NCBI GenBank assembly: GCA_945869465.1
Contig: CAMBPB010000017.1
Location: 1-42,504, forward strand
Length of the DNA stretch: 42,504 nucleotides
Reading direction: 5' to 3'
Origin: Prosthecobacter debontii
GTDB lineage: Bacteria > Verrucomicrobiota > Verrucomicrobiia > Verrucomicrobiales > Akkermansiaceae
In this document: positions 10,401 through 20,310 of the stretch, piece by piece
Numbering within the stretch: position 1 is the stretch's first letter
Layout of the letters: each line of letters opens with the position of its first letter
The notes under the pieces: generated by a model
Told to the model about the DNA's origin: nothing
Seen by the model: the letters and a program-made list of their open reading frames with translations, nothing else
Databases searched by the model: none
Program-made: the position numbers and the translations under genes

Positions 10401-13400
10401 CAGCGAGTCGGGCGAAAGTTTTCTCGTCGAGGTAATCGACCTCGAGGACGTTCTGCATCAGCGAATACAACTCCGAGCGGGTTCTCCAAGTGAAGCCGGG
10501 GTGCTGAAGCAGGGTGTAATGCATGTCGAGCGCGGAGACATAGTGACCCCAGGCGTCGCCATGGCCTTGCGGATAGAGTTTGCGGGCGTCGTCCTCGTTG
10601 ATGAAGCCGTCGGAATTGGCATCATAGATGTTGTAGTTGACGTTGTAGGCAGCTTCTCCGAGGCCTTTCGCATAGTTCCAGAACATGCGGTTATAGACTG
10701 GGTAGCTCTTGCCGAAGTCGGTGCCGCGGAGCAGTGCGAGCTCCTCGTGCTGGAGATCCGCCTCCATGTTCTGGAAGGCGTGGGTGAAGGAGGCCACCCC
10801 GGCGAGGGAGGCATCCTCACCCGCATTGATGGTGGAATCCTGTGCATCGCTGTAAGCTTCGTTGCCTAGCAGTTCGTAGAGAACGGACAGACGGGTGGCG
10901 GCAAGCAGGAGCGCCTGGTTGATGCCATCGGTCGCATTGCCGTTGCTGGAGTTTCCGATGGAAAGCTCCTTGGCGCGCTCAAGAACGGTCCGATAGAGTT
11001 CGATGAGCCCGGTGTTTTCGATGACGTTCTTGCTCGGATTGAGCGCGACCTTTCCCGCATAGGGAGCGCCGGCGATCTGGATCTGGCTACTGTAGGTGGC
11101 CGGGGTTTCATTACTGAAGAAGTCGGTGTAGCGCGCCTCGTAGGGATTGATGCGGTCGAGCACGCGCTTGACCCAGCCCATGACGAGTTGCGGGATGTAG
11201 CGCTTGCTGCCGTCGGCCTGGAGTTGTGGCGAGTTCGCAGCACCCGCCCACTGGAACGGAGCCGGGGAAACGACCGGGATGTTTCCGGGTTTCCAAGCGG
11301 TGGAGGCGTTGGCGAATTCAAACGGCACCAGCTTCCAGTTAGCCTCGTCCTTGTGGCGGTAGCGCATAAGCACCAGCTTGTCGGCGAGCACCACGTCGGG
11401 CCGTCCTTCGAAGACGATCGTGTGCAGGCCGAGATGCATGGCGTTGATGTCGGTCAGCGAGGCGCGATCCGCAGGGATGTATTCCTGCCAGAGCGACTGG
11501 CCGGTGGCATCGGTCTGCTTGAGCGTTCCGTTGGCAAGGACCTCGGCGGCCACCACGTCGAGCGGGGCGGCGTCTCTGATCCACCATTCGTAATAGAGAT
11601 CTCCGGTGTTCGCGCCGAACTCACCGTTGTGCTGAAGCGTGACTTTCTCGCTGAAGGCGTCAGAGCCCTCGATGACCTTGATCGCGCCGCGGTAACGGTC
11701 CGGGATGATTTCGATGATATGCAGGCTGATCGGCGCGCCGACCAGTTCGCTCCGGTTGTTCTCGGCGACGGTGACATAGAGCGATCCGTTAGGAGCCTGG
11801 GTTAGCAGGCTGGGGCTCGGAACCAGCGCCGAGCCGACGCCGAAGCTGTCGAGAGGGACCATGGCCGGGGCGGGTGACGTCGCCGGAGAAATCGTGTTGC
11901 CGTTTTTCGTCCAGAAGGTCGCGAGCTCCGCCGGATGGTTGGCGGGCATGTTCTTCACGCCCTGGAGGTTTCTGGCCACCGCGCCTGCGTCGGTGTTGCC
12001 ACCGGTAACGGCGTCCGGGTTCTGGGATTTCAGATAGATCCGATCGATCGCCGCGGTCCACGCAGCATCGCTGGAGAGCTGGCGGATGCGCGTGTACTCG
12101 TCCTTGGTGAGGACGTTCGGCTCGAGAATGTTGAGCGGGTCGGGGCCTGCGGTGAGGTTGGCGTCACCGCTTTCCTTGTCGTTGAGGCGTCCGCGAAGGA
12201 CGAGTTTCCCGGCGAGCGAGTCGAAGTAGAACCGCTTCTGGAGGGAACCTGGCAGTTCCTTGAAATACCAGCGCTCGGCCACGATGAAGACCTTGGTAGC
12301 GGCGGCCGGAGTAAAACCGGCGGAGCCCATCTGGGCGACGGTGAAAAGGTTCTCACGGCGGTCCAGCGGACGGATGATGCGGGCGGAGGCCTTGCTCACA
12401 TCATAACTGTTCATGGCGGTGGGGCCATAGACCATGCTTGGCGTGGCGCTGTCATAGATGACCTCGGTGGCGGCCATGGCGACGAGGGCGGGCAGGCCGT
12501 TGGCACCCGGGGTCTCGGCGAAATACTCGCCGCCCTGATAGGTGAGGGTCTCGCCGCGCTTGAGCTTGGGATAGTCCGAGCGCCAGAACGAGTTGTAGAT
12601 GACCTTCACCGGATTCAGGCTGGTGCCGGTGCCGGTGTAGCCCGTGCCGGTGTCCGGAAGCCAGGCGACCGGAGTGCCGGCCTGGGCGCCGGGCAGATAG
12701 AAGTCGCCGCGGAACGGATAGAAGAACTGGTGGAAGAAGCGGCCGTTACCGGAAACCACCCATGCGGCGCTGTTGACGTCGCGCCACAAAGTGCGCTGAT
12801 TGACACCGTTGACCTGCAGGCTGTTGCCGCGGGCGTCGCGCATCGGGACGTTGCCGATGACGAGATTGAGCGGATAGGGCGGAACCAGCAGGTCGCCGGC
12901 GAAAACCGGGTAGTCGAACTGGTAGCTGAAATCGATGGCCTTGGAGGAATCGATCGCGAGGGACGCGTCCTCCGGGTTGGTGGCGGCCTCATAGGAAAGC
13001 CCGGAATTTGCGGCGCTGACCACGGCGGCGGCGGGGCGTGGGAAGGCGGTGGCTCCGTCACGGGTCTTGAAGACCTGATAGGCGGCCATCTCCGGCTCGC
13101 CGGTGACAAGATTGGTCACCTGGACGAGCACCCACGGATCGGAGGTGTAGCTGGTGCCGGTGCCTTTGACATCGCGCTGCAGAGCGAATGCCGCGAGCGG
13201 CGGACTGTTCGGCACGTTCTCCCCGAGGTTCTTCACTTTGAGCGCCGCGCGGCCGGCGGCGGCGGTGAGGGCGTGCTCCTCGTTCGGATTGTAGCCGGCG
13301 GCCGACTTGTCGGGCTGGTTGTAGATTTTCAGATCCGCATAGGTCGCTGAGTTGAAGACCATCTGCGGATAGCCTTTCGTATCAACCCCCTCGGAGCCGA

Positions 13401-16400
13401 TTCGGCTCGCGATATAGATGGCCTTGTCCTTGTCCGGTCCGAGAGCCGGATAGACCACGTCATTGTATTCCGTGGCCACATACGGCCACGCGACGTTCGG
13501 GTTGGCCAGACGGTCTGCCAGATAAGGATTCTCATAGTAGGCGACCTCGAGCTTCCTTGTGGGCTCGGTGAAGATCTGGTTGTGGTTGACGGGAAAGATC
13601 GGGCCCCAGGTGCCGATCTCGGCGCTGCGGGTATAGAGGTTGCTGTTATAGTTGGAAACCGCATTGAGCACATAACCGCTTCCGCCGAAAGCGGCCTTGT
13701 CGAGGGTGCTTTCGACGCGGGTGGCCACTTCCTGAAGATCGGTGTCCGCCCATTTGCCGGGATAGGTTCCCGAGCCGGAAACAGTGCCGGCGCCCACATT
13801 CGTGAGCGACCCCTGACTGGCGAACCAGCCGGACGTTGGAGCGCTTTCAAAATTGAAGGACACCAAGGGACTGACACTCCGCAGCTGTTTCCCAACCACC
13901 GTCATGTCGCGCTCCGACCTGAGGCGGAGGATCTCACCTGGATTGAGATAGCCGAGCGGATCGACGCCGAGATTGAAAATCCGGAAGTTGTCCAGTTGCA
14001 GGCCGCTGCGGGTCTCCGCATCGACGCCGAATCTCAGCGAGTTGTCCGTCAGATCCCCGCTGACGGCCGAGTTGGCCGATCCGGCCGGAAGCCAGCCCGT
14101 CACAAAGCCTTGTTCCTGGCGTACGCCGTCCAAATAGAAATCGACGACGGTCACATTGACTTTGAAGAAGGTTCTGGGGAAAACGTGGACGGCGTAGTGG
14201 CGCCAAGCGGCACCAGACTTCGGCAGCGAGTGGCTCACCTGGATGCCGCGGTAGGTCGCGGTGGCGGTGGATGCGTCCGCATCGAGGGTCACTTTGAATC
14301 CACCGCCGCCGGTGGTCACGACGGTCACAGGCTTGTTCGTCGCGGACAGAGAGAGGCCGTTACCGCTGGCGGTGGCGGCGTTGCTGAGGACGAGAGTGGT
14401 TCCACTGGTGATCGAAACGATCTTGGTTCCAGCCGGGATGTTCGTTCCACTGATGCCCATGCCGGGGACGACGCTGCCGGTGCTGGCGCAGGTGAGGATC
14501 GTGGATCCACTGATGGCTACTCCGTTGGTGAGGGTCACTGCGGCAGGACTTCTCAGTCCTTTCGCGTTGAGCCAGAAATCGACCACGAATTTGTTGCCGG
14601 GATCCAGGCTACTGGTGGCTGGAGCGCCTCCCGTTTGGATGACACCATAGGCACCGCCCGGGGTGGAACCGCTCCCGAGTTCGAGCGCGTGGCGGCCGAG
14701 GACCAGCTTGGAATCGTTGCGCGAAATCACGTTGACCGGGCTGGATTGGACGATGCGCACCGCGAGTTTCTCCTTGTCGAGGCTGCCATCGGCGATCTCG
14801 TCGGTGTTAGGCCGGACGCTGTAGAGCAGGACGCTGCGTCCCGAACCACTGGTGTTGAATGGCACGCCGGAAGTCGTCTTGGTGGCGGTGGCGCCGGTGC
14901 CCTTCTCGGCGAATGGCATGTCCTGATAGGCCCATTCGTCGCTGGCGTTGAGATCCAGCTTGGTGGGTGGCTGGCGGTCCGCCACCGGATCAAACAGATG
15001 GCGGTAATGCGCCACCGGAGCGGCGGGGAAATCGCTGGCCACTCCGGCGAGCGCCGGCGTGTTCATCACGAAATTCGGAGGAAGCTGGCGTTTCCCCTCT
15101 TCGTCTTCGCGGGGGAATGTCAGCGCCGCGCTGTCACCCGGGAAGGCGGTGACGATCTCAATGATGTAGGAATTCCCGGAACCATCCGCATCCGGCCAGG
15201 TCACCCGGTGGCTGCCGGGTTGGACTGGATAGAGCAGTTTGCCCACGGTGTCCCAGCGCACGGGAGTGCCGTTCAGGATGCTTCCTTCCTCGGAGTGAGT
15301 CTTGGTATCGATGGAATTCCCGGGACCGGTGCCGACGAGCTTCAGGTTGCCCCCGATGGCGAGGTCGGGAACCAATTGAGCATCCGGCTTCTGAGGGTCG
15401 AAATTCTGACCGAGCGGGATTTCCGCCCGGAAGACCGTCGGCTCGTAGAGCCAGTGGATATCAGTCGGCATCGCGGCATTCGTCACGGTGTAGACTCTGG
15501 AAACCTTTGGCGCGCTAACAGCCGTGCTGTCCGGAAGCCCGGAGATTAAACGGCCGATCGGCGTGAGGTCACCGCCCGGAGCCGCTTGGAAATCCGCGAG
15601 CGTGAGACGGCGGTCGTCCGTCCGATAGAACGCGCCCACCTCGACCTTGCTTCCAATGTTGACCCAAACCGGCATGTCCGGTCCGATGCCTAAGTGGGTG
15701 ATATCAAGGTCCCCGTTGAACTTGTAGGTCCGCAAGAACGACTGACTGTTCAGAAGATTCGAGGAGATTCCCCCACTCCGCGCGTCGAACCGATAGCGAA
15801 CCTGCCCGCTCCATCTCCATTTCAGGCGGATGGGTGCGGTCATGCTGAGAGGATTGGACGTGACGTAGGCTCCGGCGGTCACCGCGGTTTCCGACCCGAT
15901 CTGGGTGCCGGTGGTGTTGAACAACGAGTAGCCTTGGACTTGGAGGCGGAACCCGGAGGCGTCGTTTAGACCCTCCAGCGGGTTGTCCAACACAGCGGCA
16001 AACTGATCGTTTGGCTTCAGCCACTGCCGCCCGCTTCCGTTGACGGCGCCGACGGAGCCGTTGATCAAGGGCTTTCCTGACTCGATGATCGCCGCATACT
16101 CCAGCCGCCATCTCCAGACCACGGTGACGTCGCGGGTGAGCGTGACGGTGAAGAACGCATGCGTGCCCTGGACGACCTGGCCGTCGATCGCGTAGCCATC
16201 GTTCACCAGACGGTACCAGGCCGGGTTCAAATCAGTCACCTCTCCCACTGCGGGAAGCGTGTTGAAATTCTTGTCCAGATAGATGAACTCCGGAGCTTCG
16301 AAGCGTTTCACCGTGCCCGGCGCGGTCTTGTAAATCGTGCCGATGGTCGGATTCAGGCCCAATGCGAGCGTTCCGACGTCGGTTGCGACGGTCGTTCCGA

Positions 16401-18267
16401 CCACCGAGGTGGGCTTGGCATACTTGCTTTCCATCGTAATGACGACGGGGCGGGTGAACAGAATGCTCTTGTTGCTGGAAGCCGCGGTTGTGCCACTCGC
16501 GAAGGGGCGGTTGGCGGCGTTGTTGAACAGTCCGTTCTTATACTGGATACCGACGGCTCCCACACCCGGTTGAGGATCTCCAGTGTAATTGCGGCTCTCG
16601 ATCCCGATGGTGGCTTGCTGGCCTGGCGCGGCGGCCGATGGATTCTCGTCCTGATAGCGGACCTGAATCGCATTGGTCGTTTCATAGAGTTGGACCTGGA
16701 AGGTCACGCGCTTGTCGGTGGACGCTCCGCCGCTGTTGTACAATTTCACGTTCTCATACTTTACCACGAAGATGCGGTCCGGAGAGGTGCCGACTGTCTT
16801 ATAAAGGATCTTGCTGGTGCTGGTCACTTCAAGGTCCGTCCAAAGCGGAGCAATGAACTCGTTGGGAGCCGAGGCGTTAGGAATCGGGTCCGGCGTGTAG
16901 TCCACGGAAGAGTCACCGAATGTCACCAGGCCGGTCGTGGAAATGGAGCAGCGGGAATAGGCCTTCTCGTAGAAGAAAAATTCAAACCCGATATCGAGTG
17001 GCACCGACTTGTCGATACCGGTTAGGGTTGCCTCGGTCACCACACCGGCATCCGTTGAAACGAGGAATGGCAGGATATTTCCGCCAGCGATCTCGGTGCA
17101 TTTGTAGCCGAAAGCGTCCTCTAGGGCGGTGTTCGCCGTGCCGCTGCCGGTCAGGTTGATCTTGTAGGAAGGAGTTGCAGAGTTGTTAGCGATCGTCACG
17201 TCCGCGGTGAAACTGCCGATGGCCGAAGGGCCGAAGCGCACGATGAAAACCGCGCTGGAATTCGCAGGAACATTCGTCGGCGCGGCTCCCACAAGGCTGA
17301 ACAACCGCTTGTCCGTGCCGCCGAAGGTGATGGAGGAAAGTGCAAGCGGTGAGCCGCCATCGTTTTTCACGGTGAAGGTCAGGTCGCTGGCATAACCGAT
17401 CGCAGTGCCGGCGAATGCGGCGGTGCCGTTGTTGGCGACGGCGGTGCCAGCAGGCTGCTCGACGGCGATCTGCGGGCTGGCGGCAGAGCCGGTTAGAGTC
17501 AGGTCAAACGAAGCCTCGCTGCCGTCGGGGTCGTTGTTGGCGATGTGGATCGCAGCGGTTTTCGCTCCTGTGGTAGTCGGCGTGAAAACCACGGTGAACG
17601 TCGTGCTGCCAGCGGCGGCCACGGTGGTCGCGACAGGTCCAGTCACCGTGAAATCCGCCGAGTTGGTGCCATCCTTGGTGATCACCAGGCCGGTGAGTGG
17701 CGCGTCTCCGGTGTTCTTGATGGTGAACGTCTTGCTGACACTGAGGGTAGATGACGCGAGATCGACCGAGCCGAAAGCGAAGCTTTCGTTGTCGTTGTAG
17801 TTGGTTCCCACCGGTTGCTCCACGGCGATTTCCGGGGCCTGGCCGGTTCCCGCTAAACTGATGTTGAAGGGATTTTCGTTGGCGTCATTGCTGGCGATCG
17901 AGAGGGCGGCGTTGCGAGCACCAGGAGCCGACGGTGTAAATGTGACCGTAAATGTGGTAGAACCCGCCGGAGCGATCGTGGCGGTAGGGCTGCCGGAGAT
18001 GACGTAGTCCGCAGAATTCGCGCCGCTCTTGGTGACTGCGATTCCAGTGAGGTCGGCGTCGCCGGTGTTCTTGATTGTGAATGTCAGGGCGCTGTTGGAT
18101 CCCAGCACGACCCCTCCGAATTCTTTTGAATCATTATCGGCGATGTTGGTACTGACCGGTTGTTCCACCACGATCTCGGCGGCTGCGGAGGCGGTGCCCG
18201 TCGAAACGGCGAGCATCAATGCGGCGGCTAACACCTTCAGGAGAGGAGGCAGGAAATGGTTTTTCAT
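7468..18267 (-). CDS. Giant secreted protein (3599 aa) with HYDIN-like repeats, LamG and a Tc-toxin-A-like C-terminus
   Basis: Start taken at 18267 (MKNHFLPPLLKVLAAALML...TASA, a good signal peptide; the other exported genes here also start ATGAAA); an in-frame ATG at 18285 is the alternative. Modules: three HYDIN/choice-of-anchor-D repeats (about 30-377, each opening EIxVEQP); a nidogen-like beta domain (378-575, TTGLVTFGD...APNEFIAPLW); a long unrecognised region; a LamG-like jelly roll (1222-1432) carrying an inserted GMGISGTNIPAGTKI segment; an EF-hand-like DANSDGFINEDDA (2548); then a helical part with a long heptad-like coil (2986-3039), a small-residue/hydrophobic stretch (3040-3110) and a second long helix (3117-3199), and a terminal beta domain ending DIKLYFLTYSHQGQ. 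The helix-hydrophobic-helix order, the AYDYE motif and the closing DIKL...Y pattern resemble the translocation channel and TcB-binding domain of Tc-toxin A subunits. That likeness is by eye; the function is unknown. Confidence 0.9.
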   Translation of the reverse strand: MKNHFLPPLLKVLAAALMLAVSTGTASAAAEIVVEQPVSTNIADNDSKEFGGVVLGSNSALTFTIKNTGDADLTGIAVTKSGANSADYVISGSPTATIAPAGSTTFTVTFTPSAPGARNAALSIASNDANENPFNISLAGTGQAPEIAVEQPVGTNYNDNESFAFGSVDLASSTLSVSKTFTIKNTGDAPLTGLVITKDGTNSADFTVTGPVATTVAAAGSTTFTVVFTPTTTGAKTAAIHIANNDPDGSEASFDLTLTGSAASPQIAVEQPAGTAVANNGTAAFAGTAIGYASDLTFTVKNDGGSPLALSSITFGGTDKRLFSLVGAAPTNVPANSSAVFIVRFGPSAIGSFTADVTIANNSATPSYKINLTGSGTANTALEDAFGYKCTEIAGGNILPFLVSTDAGVVTEATLTGIDKSVPLDIGFEFFFYEKAYSRCSISTTGLVTFGDSSVDYTPDPIPNASAPNEFIAPLWTDLEVTSTSKILYKTVGTSPDRIFVVKYENVKLYNSGGASTDKRVTFQVQLYETTNAIQVRYQDENPSAAAPGQQATIGIESRNYTGDPQPGVGAVGIQYKNGLFNNAANRPFASGTTAASSNKSILFTRPVVITMESKYAKPTSVVGTTVATDVGTLALGLNPTIGTIYKTAPGTVKRFEAPEFIYLDKNFNTLPAVGEVTDLNPAWYRLVNDGYAIDGQVVQGTHAFFTVTLTRDVTVVWRWRLEYAAIIESGKPLINGSVGAVNGSGRQWLKPNDQFAAVLDNPLEGLNDASGFRLQVQGYSLFNTTGTQIGSETAVTAGAYVTSNPLSMTAPIRLKWRWSGQVRYRFDARSGGISSNLLNSQSFLRTYKFNGDLDITHLGIGPDMPVWVNIGSKVEVGAFYRTDDRRLTLADFQAAPGGDLTPIGRLISGLPDSTAVSAPKVSRVYTVTNAAMPTDIHWLYEPTVFRAEIPLGQNFDPQKPDAQLVPDLAIGGNLKLVGTGPGNSIDTKTHSEEGSILNGTPVRWDTVGKLLYPVQPGSHRVTWPDADGSGNSYIIEIVTAFPGDSAALTFPREDEEGKRQLPPNFVMNTPALAGVASDFPAAPVAHYRHLFDPVADRQPPTKLDLNASDEWAYQDMPFAEKGTGATATKTTSGVPFNTSGSGRSVLLYSVRPNTDEIADGSLDKEKLAVRIVQSSPVNVISRNDSKLVLGRHALELGSGSTPGGAYGVIQTGGAPATSSLDPGNKFVVDFWLNAKGLRSPAAVTLTNGVAISGSTILTCASTGSVVPGMGISGTNIPAGTKIVSITSGTTLVLSNAATASGNGLSLSATNKPVTVVTTGGGGFKVTLDADASTATATYRGIQVSHSLPKSGAAWRHYAVHVFPRTFFKVNVTVVDFYLDGVRQEQGFVTGWLPAGSANSAVSGDLTDNSLRFGVDAETRSGLQLDNFRIFNLGVDPLGYLNPGEILRLRSERDMTVVGKQLRSVSPLVSFNFESAPTSGWFASQGSLTNVGAGTVSGSGTYPGKWADTDLQEVATRVESTLDKAAFGGSGYVLNAVSNYNSNLYTRSAEIGTWGPIFPVNHNQIFTEPTRKLEVAYYENPYLADRLANPNVAWPYVATEYNDVVYPALGPDKDKAIYIASRIGSEGVDTKGYPQMVFNSATYADLKIYNQPDKSAAGYNPNEEHALTAAAGRAALKVKNLGENVPNSPPLAAFALQRDVKGTGTSYTSDPWVLVQVTNLVTGEPEMAAYQVFKTRDGATAFPRPAAAVVSAANSGLSYEAATNPEDASLAIDSSKAIDFSYQFDYPVFAGDLLVPPYPLNLVIGNVPMRDARGNSLQVNGVNQRTLWRDVNSAAWVVSGNGRFFHQFFYPFRGDFYLPGAQAGTPVAWLPDTGTGYTGTGTSLNPVKVIYNSFWRSDYPKLKRGETLTYQGGEYFAETPGANGLPALVAMAATEVIYDSATPSMVYGPTAMNSYDVSKASARIIRPLDRRENLFTVAQMGSAGFTPAAATKVFIVAERWYFKELPGSLQKRFYFDSLAGKLVLRGRLNDKESGDANLTAGPDPLNILEPNVLTKDEYTRIRQLSSDAAWTAAIDRIYLKSQNPDAVTGGNTDAGAVARNLQGVKNMPANHPAELATFWTKNGNTISPATSPAPAMVPLDSFGVGSALVPSPSLLTQAPNGSLYVTVAENNRSELVGAPISLHIIEIIPDRYRGAIKVIEGSDAFSEKVTLQHNGEFGANTGDLYYEWWIRDAAPLDVVAAEVLANGTLKQTDATGQSLWQEYIPADRASLTDINAMHLGLHTIVFEGRPDVVLADKLVLMRYRHKDEANWKLVPFEFANASTAWKPGNIPVVSPAPFQWAGAANSPQLQADGSKRYIPQLVMGWVKRVLDRINPYEARYTDFFSNETPATYSSQIQIAGAPYAGKVALNPSKNVIENTGLIELYRTVLERAKELSIGNSSNGNATDGINQALLLAATRLSVLYELLGNEAYSDAQDSTINAGEDASLAGVASFTHAFQNMEADLQHEELALLRGTDFGKSYPVYNRMFWNYAKGLGEAAYNVNYNIYDANSDGFINEDDARKLYPQGHGDAWGHYVSALDMHYTLLQHPGFTWRTRSELYSLMQNVLEVDYLDEKTFARLAAGRARSGRDIVRNTYRLGYTQNPDGQWQGYTDGADPARAWGVSEWAHRAGQASHFDWAVANALLPEEAAAATPVTNPENLDRIERSGSVDDVGAIAGGLHEIQVAMDEANSGVNPLGFDSDALAFDIELQFYDNTSGGDRRGHFEQIYSRARDAGANALTTLDMATQSGNKLRSLADDTEGLIQEAMAQDLDFRNRLIEIFGRPYDGTIGVGKAYPEGYLGADTLLFAYLDKTKIDQIVPPKNPPVGTPGTVTFDLTNASVIGIMNKPSMVALYSSAWPPTSIFDVLRGAVPESTTRRQSAFETLIGNNNYQFEPLDPDGAGPRNAPSFTAPYVAASKYAFQADPGWGTRTSYGRVQASLQDMLSDEIELDSAISDYIAYIRELKNKLHRIDSQLAIFEKKNKNHDEIARLRRQVSDTVIGLETTFGIISKASAVVYGIAEVGIEASPTSVGFSNDFGAISRAIFGTLNGVARVVELIADTVKELSVAIVTRDGEADEYKIDLRNEQLDQVSELEGMIEEFQSMAGNEQSQRNSIGAALQNLEVHRQEYITAQAEGFSLLREREAFNKILAAKVQKNRYQDMVFRLSRNEAMSKYQSSFNAAARYTWMAVRAYDYETSLEPGHPAAPGTLLDQIVKERQLGAWVDGAPQQGHGGLAEILARTKGNFEVFKGQLGINNPQAQNEKISLRNELFRILTLDSKLADAQKLAENVAKLKIPDSQLTIDQRLQIAELEVPGNQAALKQGPASDDRWKDALKSRMVPDLNQLPEFVRHCRPFATGVQPGLVIRFSTSIEPGKNFFGHPLTAGDHSYSTANYATKIQGVGVWMDNYNAAGLSISPRAFLVPVGTDYLRTSSATQPITRAWNIVEQRIPAPFLINASHISSPDYIPTLNGIDGSFSDLRRYGDFRMYHDNGDPEADESELIMDSRLISRSVWNSQWLLIIPGAGLDADPEAGLKKLTDNISDIKLYFLTYSHQGQ

Positions 18268-18304
18268 CGCGATTGGAAGAGTCATGGTAGCGGGGACTTG
18301 AGAA

Positions 18305-20287
18305 TTATTGGAGGGAATCAACCGCGCTGACGCGGCTGAACTCGACAAGCCCAGTCAGGGTGAGGTTGGACTTGATGAGGCCGTTGATGGTCTCGGTGCA
18401 GGTGCCGCGGAGACGGCCGGTGGCGGGCTGTTCCGCATCGAAGGTGATGCTAAGGGTCCGGGTGATCTGGGGGCCTTTTGCGAGGTCATGGTGATAGGCG
18501 TGACGGAAGGGGTTGCTGCGGTGGAAGGGGTCGAGCGTCAAATTCCCCGTCACGGTCTGGCCGGCCCCGACCGCTCCGGTCATCGGTGCGGATAGATCGT
18601 AGGCTTCAACGAGCTTCGGCGGGCGGCCGGCGCTGGAGAGCAGGAAGTTCGGCAGCAGGCCGGGAATGGTGAGCTTGGCGGCGGCGATGGCCGCGCTGCT
18701 GGAGTTGATGAGATTCTTCTGGTCCTGGGTGCGGGTGGAGGCGTCCTGGCCGAGGGCCGCCTGGAGCGCCGGGCCGAGCGTCGTTAGAGTTAGAAACTTG
18801 GGGTCCTCGATCAGATTTCCCTGGCTGACACCATCGAGCTTGCGCGGCATGTCGTAGGCGACGGCTTCGATGCGCAGCCCGACACGTTTTCCGGCACGTT
18901 CCTTGACTCCCTCGAAGAACGGGATTTTTGCGGGATCAGCGACCAGGACCGGAGCAGCCTTGATCTCGGAATCGGCGGTCTTGGTTTGCATGATCGTGAC
19001 CTGGGAGAGCAGTCGCACGGAGCCGCCGCCGTCCGAATGGATGAGAACGCGCATGGGTGCCGTCCCGGCGGATGGCCGCACGGGAGAGCCATCCTCAACA
19101 ATGCTCGTCGCGGCGCTGAACACCACCTCGCCCACCCACAATCCGGTGACCTCGCTGGCAGGGGTGCCGGTGGTCGGCAGGGTGACATCACCTCTAACGG
19201 AGGAGACCGGCAGCCAGAACGAGGCGCCGTTCGCACCGGTGTTGAGGCGATAGAGATTGGTGCGCGGCAGGGAGTCGTTCCAATTGCGTCTGGCACCGAG
19301 CGTGAGGATGCCGGTTTGTTTGGAAGCAACGGTCTTTCCGAGAGCGGCGCTGGCACCGGCACCGGGTGCGGAATCCACCTGGTTTCCCCGGCCATAGCCC
19401 AAGGTGCTGGCGGCGGGATTCACGACATAGAGTGATAGACCGCCCGCGCCGGAGTCCGGTGTGATCAGGTCCAGCTCCGGTGTGGTGGCGGCGGTTCCGG
19501 TGTTGCTGAAAACGATTTCCTCGAGGTCCAGTTCCAAGGCATCGACCCCGGTTCCGACGGTCACGGCGTCAAGCGGACCGGCGAAATCCAGTTTTCCGAT
19601 GGCTGCGAGATCGAAGTCCACGGAGACGGGGCCCATGTAGTTGGACTGGCCGGAGCAGAAGACCCAGTAGGCCTGCCCGGAAACCATCGGAGTGCTGCTG
19701 GTGACTTTATCCCAGTTCCCGGTGGAGGCGTTCAGGGTGAAGATTTTACCGACCGGATGCTTGGTGCCGGACGGGCCGAAAAACGCGTCAAAGGTGGGCG
19801 TGCCCTGCAGGCCGAAACCAATCAGATTGTAACGGTCCGGCGTCCAGTTAGGCCGATAAAAGCTGGCCTTGCCGGTCAGTGAAAGGACCACCGGCGAACC
19901 GGCGGCGACCTGGATCAGATAGGGGCGGTTGCCGTTGATCAGGGACAGGTTGTTCAGGCCGGCCGGGTCGCTGCGTTTCCACTGCTGCCATTCGTCTTGG
20001 TTGAAGGTGGTGATGGCTCCGGGCTCGCTGGCGAAGAACTCCGACAGCCCTGATAGAGGCTTGGGGCTGGCGACGGATAGAACGGACGGATTGGTAAAAA
20101 CATCCCCGGGGGCCTTCGCCAGGCCGTTGGCATCCACCGGCTCGACTTCCAGCCAAACGGCATTCCATCCGGGGGAAAGCGTGAGCGTCTGGCCGACGCT
20201 CTGAGCATCGGCCGGAGCCGCCAATGTCATTAATCCCGCGACGATGCTCAGGACCAGGCAGAAGATGGGAGAAGCTGGGGATTTCAT
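18305..20287 (-). CDS. Secreted protein of unrecognised family (660 aa), giant-protein operon
   Basis: I do not recognise this family. The protein has a signal peptide (MKSPASPIFCLVLSIVAGLM...ADAQ) and then a segment opening LSPGWNAVWLEVEP, an Asp/Gly/Ser-rich, probably beta-sandwich body with no transmembrane helix, and a C-terminus with FHRSNPFRHAYHHD around residue 600. No catalytic motif was found; the His cluster might bind metal, but that is a guess. The start at 20287 (ATGAAA) matches the pattern of the neighbouring exported proteins; an in-frame ATG at 20308 lies only 2 nt after the upstream TAA and would add MSQPLIS. It sits between the NHL-propeller gene and the giant gene with short gaps on both sides, so it is probably co-produced with both and may be a structural partner. 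Confidence 0.85.
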   Translation of the reverse strand: MKSPASPIFCLVLSIVAGLMTLAAPADAQSVGQTLTLSPGWNAVWLEVEPVDANGLAKAPGDVFTNPSVLSVASPKPLSGLSEFFASEPGAITTFNQDEWQQWKRSDPAGLNNLSLINGNRPYLIQVAAGSPVVLSLTGKASFYRPNWTPDRYNLIGFGLQGTPTFDAFFGPSGTKHPVGKIFTLNASTGNWDKVTSSTPMVSGQAYWVFCSGQSNYMGPVSVDFDLAAIGKLDFAGPLDAVTVGTGVDALELDLEEIVFSNTGTAATTPELDLITPDSGAGGLSLYVVNPAASTLGYGRGNQVDSAPGAGASAALGKTVASKQTGILTLGARRNWNDSLPRTNLYRLNTGANGASFWLPVSSVRGDVTLPTTGTPASEVTGLWVGEVVFSAATSIVEDGSPVRPSAGTAPMRVLIHSDGGGSVRLLSQVTIMQTKTADSEIKAAPVLVADPAKIPFFEGVKERAGKRVGLRIEAVAYDMPRKLDGVSQGNLIEDPKFLTLTTLGPALQAALGQDASTRTQDQKNLINSSSAAIAAAKLTIPGLLPNFLLSSAGRPPKLVEAYDLSAPMTGAVGAGQTVTGNLTLDPFHRSNPFRHAYHHDLAKGPQITRTLSITFDAEQPATGRLRGTCTETINGLIKSNLTLTGLVEFSRVSAVDSLQ

Positions 20288-20310
20288 GGAAATGAGAGGC
20301 TGTGACATGA

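Noticed and set aside
7477..15549. Long plus-strand frames inside the giant gene (514, 471 and 655 codons)
   Set aside because: No domain, signal or start context; they lie wholly antisense to a coherent 3599-codon gene and arise from high GC content.
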